Source of the DNA: Sesamum alatum
Lineage: Eukaryota; Streptophyta; Magnoliopsida; Lamiales; Pedaliaceae
NCBI GenBank assembly: GCA_034509735.1
Contig: JACGWO010000006.1
Span: 15,130,645 to 15,194,644, forward strand
Reading direction: 5' to 3'
DNA: 64,000 bases
A program made the translations under genes and the position numbers. Below, piece after piece: positions 57,436-64,000 of this stretch. Numbering within the stretch: the first letter of the stretch is position 1; every line of letters starts with the position of its first letter. The notes under the pieces are model-generated. The model saw only the letters and a list, made by a program, of their open reading frames with translations. It was not told where the DNA came from and did not search any database.

Positions 57436-57935
57436 GCACCTTGCCGGTGCCTGTGGTATCATGACTATATTGGCCTTGTCCTTGTGCATATATGTTGTTA
57501 CGTGCTACATTCTCATTGATATTTGCCTTTGCTGCACCTTGCTGGTGCTTGTGGTATCATGAGTCTATTAACCTTACTCTTGTGCATTTTTGTTGTTCAT
57601 GTGCTACAATTCCATTGATTTTACTCTGTTTTTGTTGCACCTTGCTGGTGCTTGTGGTATCAGGAATATATTGGCCTTGCTTTTGTGCATATATGCTGCT
57701 ACGTGCTATATTCGCGTTGATACTTGCTTTTTCCGCACCTTGCCGGTGCTTGTGGTATCATAAGCATATTGGTCTTGCTTGTGAATTATGTTGTTCATGT
57801 GCTATAATTCCATTGATTTTACTCCGCTTTTGTTGCACCTTGCCGGTGCTTGTGGTACCATGGATATTTTGATTTTGATCTTGTGCATATATGATGTTCA
57901 TGTGTACACGTGCATTGATGGTATTTTGTACAGCC
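57436..57935 (+). repeat. Tandem repeat of about 100 bp (5 units, alternating subtypes) in the LINE 3' region
   Basis: The word GCACCTTGCYGGTGCYTGTGG recurs with starts at about 57436, 57534, 57637, 57735 and 57835, a spacing of 98-103 bp. Linker sequences alternate: TACGTGCTAYATTC-type after units 1 and 3, CATGTGCTAYAATTCCATTG-type after units 2 and 4. The true repeat is therefore a dimer of about 200 bp. Short GTGTTTCATGTTCTTG duplicates lie just upstream. The GCACCTTGCCGGTGC word is itself a near-perfect inverted repeat. Confidence 0.88.
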
Positions 57936-58255
57936 CTATATTGCATATTTTTTGGGTCATATCTTCAGTGACTTGGCACATTCATTTTGGCACGATGAAG
58001 CTTCAACTTTGTTATAGTGTTACTGACTTTTGTCTTAGGGATATAGCCTTTTGTTGTAAGGGAGTAATACTCCTTGTTTATGTTTTCTACTTTTTACATT
58101 GTGAGGGAGTAGTACTCCTCATTCACTGCTTTTTAAATTTCACTAGGGAGGTAGCTCTCCCAATTGTATACCCTTTTTTTGACTAATTTAATATAGAAGG
58201 GATGGGGACCCCGAAAAGATTCCCACCACCTTTGGATGGCTTTCTTTAAAAAAAA

Positions 58256-58264
58256 ATGGGTAAA
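58256..58264. repeat. Candidate LINE target-site duplication, right (ATGGGTAAA)
   Basis: This matches 51037-51045 and directly follows the terminal A run of the LINE. The A at 58256 may belong to either the tail or the duplication. Confidence 0.6.
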
Positions 58265-58799
58265 TAAGTATAATGTAAAAAGTAATTAATATGAATAACT
58301 ATGGATAATGTGAAAGTAATTAATAAGAGTAAATATATAAAATGTGATTAATAGGAATCAATAAGTATATTATTCTACATTTTTATCCTCAGAAAAATAA
58401 TATTACAAGGCTAATTTAGTCCAATCAAAAAAGAAAGAAACTAAAATCCCTATTCATATTTTTATATAGACTAGTAATGAAAACGTGCGTTGCACGTGGT
58501 TAATTTGATTTTCTTAAAATTATAGTACAACTATGAAATTTAATAGTTAAATGTAAAACATATTAGATAATTTTGAATAAAAAGAAATGACAATACAGAA
58601 GGTTGGTCAGCTTGAATCATTGCCCTAATATATAGGAAAAACTTAAATAAATTGCAAAATACTAAATTTAGATAACAACACAACATAATTGAATCTTCAT
58701 TGCTTTAGTTGTTGTTTTCCTTTTTTTGCTGATGTTCTAGTAGATGTTGTTCCTTTTCAATTGCCTCTGGTATGATGTTCAGTCCGCCATTAATCACTT
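58265..58799. other. AT-rich spacer with a short transposon-like segment
   Basis: No gene. At about 58470-58500 the sequence ACTAGTAATGAAAACGTGCG, then TTGCACG, resembles the end of a widespread plant repeat with a CGTGCGNNGCACG motif. The other end was not found nearby, although a similar ATAGATTTTCTATG-type tract lies near 63030. Confidence 0.4.
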
Positions 58800-59730
58800 C
58801 TCCCGCCATGAGAAATCAAAATTCTATATAAATTTGTAGGCTTAGTTCTCCATAATATTTTATTTGAGTCCGAATAAACTTATTGTCCCAACTACACCAC
58901 AATACGAGCCTCCCCAGAAAGCACCAGCATGCTTGACAGTACCAAGAGTTGTAGCAAGCTGAAGATAGGAATTGTTCCACGTAGCATAATATGGCCAAGT
59001 TTCACCCCACACAAACTCATCCCAGTAACTTGTGGAATTATAGAAAATTATAGCCTCGGTACCAATACTGTATCTACCAGCTGATTCCTAGAAAATTTAA
59101 AGAGAGTCTTGGCACCATGGACAAACTTTGTGAGTAGTCTTTATTGTCATTGAAAACAATTGATGCATAAGCCAAACCAACAGCCATCTTAGCAAGAAGA
59201 TCCGAGCAACTATGACATTCAGTAACAGATCTATAATAATCAATGTCCTCTGGACACATCCAACAGTAGTGATCACTGAGTTCAGGCAACTGAGGTATCA
59301 CCTTTTCAAATCTGCTGATAAGAAATGGCGGACGCTTAATACTTGTGCATGACTACATAATTTGTGTCTTATACTTAAGCCAATGAAAATGGGCCCAAGG
59401 GGTAAACTTAGCACATCAATCAAGAACTTTTATCGTATCGATCAGCAGTGGAATTAAAAGTTTTGAGGAAGTAATCTAGATCTGTTCCCACTTGATAATA
59501 TCTTTGACACAGTTAAGCTCTCCGGCTGCTTCATACTTTGCACTGTATTCTATCACACTCCAAGTCAACATAGTCATGACAAAAGATTGAGGAAAAATGA
59601 ACTTGATTGCATCTCCAACATCATAATAGCTACCGGTCAGATGTTAGCAAAGTTGAAGAATCAGACTTTCCGTCAGTTAAACACGAGTTTCCCATCCATG
59701 ATACAGTACTGTGCTTTGGTAGTTTTGCAG
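58800..59730 (-). pseudogene. KOR-like: Fragment of a KORRIGAN-type GH9 endo-1,4-beta-glucanase
   Basis: Minus-strand pieces from 59720 downward match the membrane-anchored GH9 glucanase family of cellulose synthesis. They are an AKLPKHSTVSW and NSCLTDGKSD segment, [20 protein letters not shown] with the family's catalytic-region Asp pair, [60 protein letters not shown], then [20 protein letters not shown] and KHAGAFWGG. These cover only the N-terminal half of the catalytic domain. Several one-base shifts and stops separate the pieces. The membrane anchor and the C-terminal catalytic residues are absent. It is a relic or a captured gene fragment. Confidence 0.85.
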
Positions 59731-62700
59731 TTGTAAATTGGAGCATCAGGCATCATGTTAAGAGCATTAGTTGATAAATTAAAAAAAATACAGCAAATTA
59801 ATGAATTTAGCCAACAACTACAACCAATTTGACGAAAATCACACCGTCATCCAAATATATGTTCCAATTTTCGTGATGAAATCCAGATAAAGCCTTCCTT
59901 TGGACAGAAGGTCAATGTGGTCGTCTATCCATAGATCAACAAAATCAATTATCACGACCCAACGATAATGACAATAATATAATAACCTTCAGAAATTGAA
60001 GGTTTTCATCATAATTGACTAATTCTTGCTAAAAAGGAAACATTATCAAATACAACTTCAAGCTCGCAAACATCTAATGTAAGCATATTCTTCTATTGTC
60101 TCCCACATTTCAAATCTATTCAAAATCTCAAGATAAAAATTACATTAGGAAAATATACAAATGAAAAGTTAAAATTCTAAAGAAACATTTACAATCCCCC
60201 ACCATATCTCAATAACAATCTAAAGTAACATTCATAGAAAAATAAAAACAATCAGAAATTTGTCATCTAATTCTCTTCCTGTCCACCTGATCCCCAAATT
60301 CTTCAGGTAGAGTAAAACCAAGAAAAAAATTGATTTATATTAAATGATCATTAGTTTATATAAAAAATAATTCATATAAAAAAATTGCAATTGTGTTATT
60401 CCTATATAATAGTTAAGCATGTAACTTTAATCTATTTCCCTACAAAATATATAAAAGATAGTAAAATATAGAATTAAATTCTAAACTTAAGTATGAAGGA
60501 GAACAATATGTTGTTAAATTGAAAAGTTAAAGTGAATTTTTTTCTAGTTGTTGTTGGTTCTTCTAAGTTAATGTATGCCCTTCTGAGGTACATGTTTCAA
60601 CCAGACATATAATTGAGTAGCTCATAAAACACTTGAGCAGTATAGCATACCAGTTGGAGCATCAATTCTCTAAAGTAATTGAACAATAGACTTTGTATCT
60701 AGATGCTTCCGGACTCTTTTGCCAACCAGTACTTTCAAGTGAGGAGAATCATACACCTATCTGAAGAAGAGAAGTTAATATGAACTAATATCAGTAACAA
60801 TGAAACAAACACCTGTTTTCATTTATGATAGCAGGTTATATTAACTAAGAAAAGGAAATCATGGGGGGGAGGGGGGCAAGAAAAATGGTCTGAGCACGAA
60901 AACACAATGATGTAGAACGTATGAGACAATTCACGCAATGAATATTTTCAAATGCCTAAAGAAGTGTATAGTATTCACCTGCCATTCTATCATCCTTTAT
61001 TACTTAACAAAAGTGACAGACAGTGCATGAGAAGATTCAAGTAATGAATATGTTAAACCTTGTAAGGTGCAATAGCCAAAATTCTCGCACCGAGTACTCA
61101 AGAATGCTTAGAATTCACAAACATCGAAGGAAATGTAAAATTATTTATCACAATTGGCCACCATCATGCAAAAACCTTGAGCCTTTGTAGAGGAGCAATA
61201 TATGCAAAGTAGTATTTAGCCATATGTATCAATACATCTCAGATTATCAATACCTCTCCCCAAACATAATGGTTTAAAGTGAATAGATGCCTTCGGGATG
61301 GATCATGAGCCATTCAAGGTTATTTCTCCCTGAGTTTTGCTTCTTTTGAAATATGTCTCATTTTAATTAAGGAGTGTGATAAACAAAATTACACCACTAA
61401 AGGCGTAAAATTTGTGGATGATACTGGAGAAGTCTTTATTCACATTTGGTGTGCTAAATTACATGTTTAAAGTTGAGATTTTGCTACAACACATTTATAT
61501 GATTTCATTGTGGTGGATTGCTATGTAAGGGTTCACTGAGAATCATAGGACACACCAACTTCACAAAAAAGAGATACAAGGAGTATCAGAACACAAGGTG
61601 TTATTGTTGTGAATATATGCTCCAAAGCAACAACTTTTGAAGCATATGCTGCAAAATACCAATGAACACCAAAAGAATATTTTTTTTAATTCATGATATT
61701 ATAAAAACTCGCGAAAGCATCTACATGAAACCAGCACAAGTGATTAGACATATAAAACAAATAAATGAATGGGAAAATTCAATAATACAACAAGAAAAAT
61801 TTCAATGATTATTGGATGCACATCAATAATTCAAATAATTTTGGAAAATAAAAGTGAGGGGTATAGTCCTCACTTTTGCAAGCCAAGCCCCAAACTCTAC
61901 GCTCCAAAGAGATTCATCTACTGCGTATCCATCACTCGCATGATCTCCCATATTAAAATATAAACTACAACAGGATCAATGGTGTAAAGAGTATGATATA
62001 AATCATCATTGAGCAAGAAAAATATAGAGTCTAAAGAACTTCATCATGAATTTAAGAGTTAAATTTAAACTGACTCTCTTGTATCATACCACTATTACCT
62101 CTCTAAGATCTTAGTTTGGACAAAAATTTTCTAACAAGCACTCAACTGTAAAAGGCCTTTCTCAGAAGAGCACCTCAAACTGAGAAACAAGCCCACCATT
62201 CTTGATCATCTCCTCCTTTAAACACAGAAATTGTAAAGCACTATAAGTTATACGAATTTTTTGGAATTTAAAGCTTGATTATTTTCAAGAATCCCTCTAA
62301 GCAAGTATATAAAACTGCAGAAATGGAAACTACTTTTTGCATATTTATTGATTAGCAACCTAAACTTAATTCAATCAAACACTCCAAGTATAAAGAAACA
62401 AGACCACAATAGCAAATTCCTTAAGATATACCAGTTATCAGTCAGTTTCTTGCAGATAACATCTGAACAGATGAAAAAGAATCTCATGTGAAATGAACAC
62501 TTCCCAGACTATAATCTTTCAAGCCCACGAAAGCTATTCAGTCAAACTTATGTAAGACACCAAAAACCAAGAGAAGAGAGAACCATTTACCAGGAGGCAA
62601 ATGGATGAGAAGTCGTGTTGGAAAACTCTCCAACCACAGGAAAAGAAGATTCATGCTCACAAAATTCTCTCAATCCCCAGCAATGGAAATTTGGTAGTAG

Positions 62701-62970
62701 TTTTTCAGGTTGCTATCAAGCGTGGGAGCATAGAAACCAAGAGATTTGGAAATGGTAGATGACTATGAGGGGAGAAGGTAGAGAGTGAGGGAGAAAGATG
62801 AAAAGCCACACTCCCAACAAACCTTTCAGGCTCTTCGATTTCTTTAGTATTACTAAGAAAATATTTACATAATTAATTATTTAATTAATCCTATACAAAA
62901 TAATAGAATAAGGACAATTTAGGAAAACCAAAAAAAGAAAGAAACCAAATTGACTATTCATGCTTTTATG
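59731..62970. other. Low-complexity-poor, non-transposon-like DNA without an assignable gene
   Basis: No frame longer than about 65 codons and no recognised domain. On the minus strand some tracts look exon-like. One is about 60580-60760, reading SPHLKVLVGKRVRKHLDTKS before a stop; another is about 62170-62225, reading EEMIKNGGLVSQFEVLF. A T/C-rich stretch at about 62760-62830 with a GTAAAT donor-like site near 62591 could be an old first exon. This may be the decayed remainder of a gene or a noncoding transcript; I cannot decide. Confidence 0.35.
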
Positions 62971-63033
62971 TAAATATATATATAGATAGAGATATAGATA
63001 TGATATAGATATAGATATAGATATAGATAATAG
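62971..63033. repeat. ATAGAT/TA microsatellite
   Basis: A TA run is followed by about eight imperfect units of GATATA/ATAGAT. Confidence 0.9.
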
Positions 63034-63368
63034 ATTTTCTATGTGTTTGCAATAGCTTTTATTTTTACGATGAGAATCAATTGTAGAGAAAGTTATAAGT
63101 TAGTGGAAGTTTGGAGTAATTAAAAGCATAATTATAAAATGGAAAGAATTAAAGTTGGAGTGATTGAGAAAATAATTTAATATTTATAATTTTATTAATA
63201 AGTGATAGAACTAATGTTGAACGATTTTGATGTGGGTCTAAGGCGGGTTTGAAGCAAAATATTTACAGCTCAAGTTTGATGTGGGTTTTCTAATATCTAA
63301 AGTTGAGTTTGGGACTGGTTTTCAAATACTTGAGTCCGACCCACCAAAAATATTTTTAGACCCAAGAC
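63034..63368. other. Spacer with GTGGGTTT-type low-complexity repeats
   Basis: No gene. From about 63220 the sequence carries repeated GATGTGGGTY and CCCACCAAAAATATTTT words, probably the edge of another degenerate element next to the GAGCTC-rich repeat. Confidence 0.4.
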
Positions 63369-64000
63369 TAGGGGTGCAAGTAGCTGGGTCAACTAAAGCT
63401 CAGCTCGAGCTCAAATATTTTTGAGCTCGAGTCGAGCTTTCTTGATGAGCCAAGTTCGAGCCAATATATTTTTGTTCGACTGGCGTGCTTTTTTCTATTT
63501 TTATATTTTTAAATATTTTTATATAGTAAACTACACATATAATAGTATATCAAGTGAATAATAAGCAAAATAATATATTTTGATAACATAATCAATAAAT
63601 ATTTTAAATTTAAATTTAATTATTAATTAAAAAAATGAACAAGCTCGAGTTCGAGCTTGAAATTATGTGCTCATTGAGCTCGAGCTCAAAATCATAAGCT
63701 CGAGCTCGAGCTTGAATTTTTTGCCAAGCTCGACTTGAGCTCGGCTCGGTTACACCCTTAAGTGCAAGATGAGGCTTGGCTCGCGAGCTAACTTGACAAG
63801 AGCTAGCCTCGAGCTCGAAAATGCTTCGAACACTAATACTTGGGGTGAAGCTCGACTCGTGAAGAGCTTGAGCTCCAGCCAGCTCGACCTGAGCTCGAAA
63901 ATTTTCGAGCTCGAGTCGAGTTGGTGGAGTCAAGCTTGACCCCAAGTATTTGTGGTCGAAGCTCGCGAGCTTTTCTCTATTTTTTTAAATTTTAAATATT
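63369..64000. mobile_element. GAGCTC/CTCGAG-rich hAT-like MITE cluster (runs off window)
   Basis: A left end TAGGGGTGCAAGTAGCTGGG at about 63369 is answered by CTCGGCTCGGTTACACCCTTA ending near 63760, forming inverted ends of the TAGGGGTG type common in plant hAT MITEs. Between and beyond are many GAGCTCGAGC words. Similar words continue to the window end, so a second related element probably overlaps the edge. No matching 8-bp duplication was found. The minus-strand ORF at 63616-63945 is a composition artefact. Confidence 0.6.

Larger units (their letters stand above)
51046..58255 (+). mobile_element. Near full-length plant L1-type LINE with RNase H domain
   Basis: About 7.2 kb: 5' UTR, ORF1 (DUF4283 plus CCHC), ORF2 (endonuclease, RT, zf-RVT, RNase H), a 3' region with tandem repeats, and a terminal A9 run at 58248-58256. 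It is flanked by the candidate duplication ATGGGTAAA. An RNase H domain at the ORF2 C-terminus is known from a subset of plant L1 elements. Several stops and frameshifts show it is inactive, though it is less decayed than the LINE at 26881-30848. Confidence 0.88.

Noticed and set aside
57325..58186. Cys/Leu-rich open frames (64-132 codons) after the LINE RNase H
   Set aside because: They run through the 100-bp tandem repeat and are translations of repeat units, with no relation to any LINE domain.
63616..63945. 109-codon frame rich in Glu, Leu and Ser
   Set aside because: It is a translation of GAGCTC repeats and starts and ends arbitrarily within the repeat cluster.
1..64000. A novel multi-gene defence, biosynthetic or similar system
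   Set aside because: Apart from the bZIP gene and a GH9 fragment, nearly every coding segment that I can identify belongs to known transposon or pararetrovirus families. The few unassigned tracts are too short to support a new system.

Overview
This is a plant nuclear window, almost certainly from a eudicot. It is AT-rich and packed with LTR retrotransposons, plant L1-type LINEs, MITEs and an endogenous pararetrovirus. The only apparently intact host gene is a group F bZIP transcription factor (24583-25353, minus strand). I see no bacterial operon, CRISPR array, rRNA or tRNA gene.

Layout. (1) 1-16225 holds two copies of one Ty1/Copia family, one inside the other. The outer copy is on the plus strand (1-929 and 10806-16225, running off the left edge). 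The inner copy is a 9.9-kb element on the minus strand (930-10805) with 2.2-kb LTRs, an initiator-tRNA-Met primer site, a polypurine tract and a 5-bp target duplication (GTTCT). It sits inside the outer copy's gag. (2) 16226-16895 is an LTR-like fragment with a TATA box. (3) 16896-21317 is an older, unrelated Copia relic whose protease region was split by a 710-bp hAT-type MITE with a perfect 8-bp target duplication. (4) 21318-23508 is a MITE cluster, including a 497-bp Mutator-like foldback with a 10-bp duplication. (5) 23509-26880 is the bZIP gene with its flanks. (6) 26881-30848 is a decayed LINE cut off inside its reverse transcriptase. (7) 30849-36440 is an endogenous caulimovirid with the order coat protein, movement protein, protease-RT-RNase H, transactivator-position ORF, then a 35S-like promoter and a poly(A) signal. 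(8) 36445-41634 is AT-rich DNA with a CACTA-type terminus, two MITE-like foldbacks and a long inverted repeat with arms of about 300 bp. (9) 41635-49754 is a third copy of the first Copia family on the minus strand, with one LTR reduced to about 42 bp. (10) 51046-58255 is a near full-length LINE with an RNase H domain, a 100-bp tandem repeat in its 3' region, a poly(A) tail and a candidate 9-bp target duplication. (11) 58800-59730 is a broken piece of a KORRIGAN-type GH9 endoglucanase. (12) The right edge is a GAGCTC-rich hAT-like repeat cluster.

The three Copia copies are all dead, but with different lesions. The outer copy lost its protease region and one zinc-knuckle Cys. The inner copy has a mutated protease active site and a deletion of about 345 bp in RT. 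The third copy lost the zinc-knuckle His, an integrase Asp and an RT Asp. The inner copy's two LTRs look very similar, so it may have moved using proteins supplied by other copies.

I found no convincing new biological system. The points most worth checking are the pararetrovirus that kept its own promoter and polyadenylation layout, the long foldback at 39388-40183, the extremely GC-rich islands in the Copia leaders, and the dimeric tandem repeat in the second LINE.
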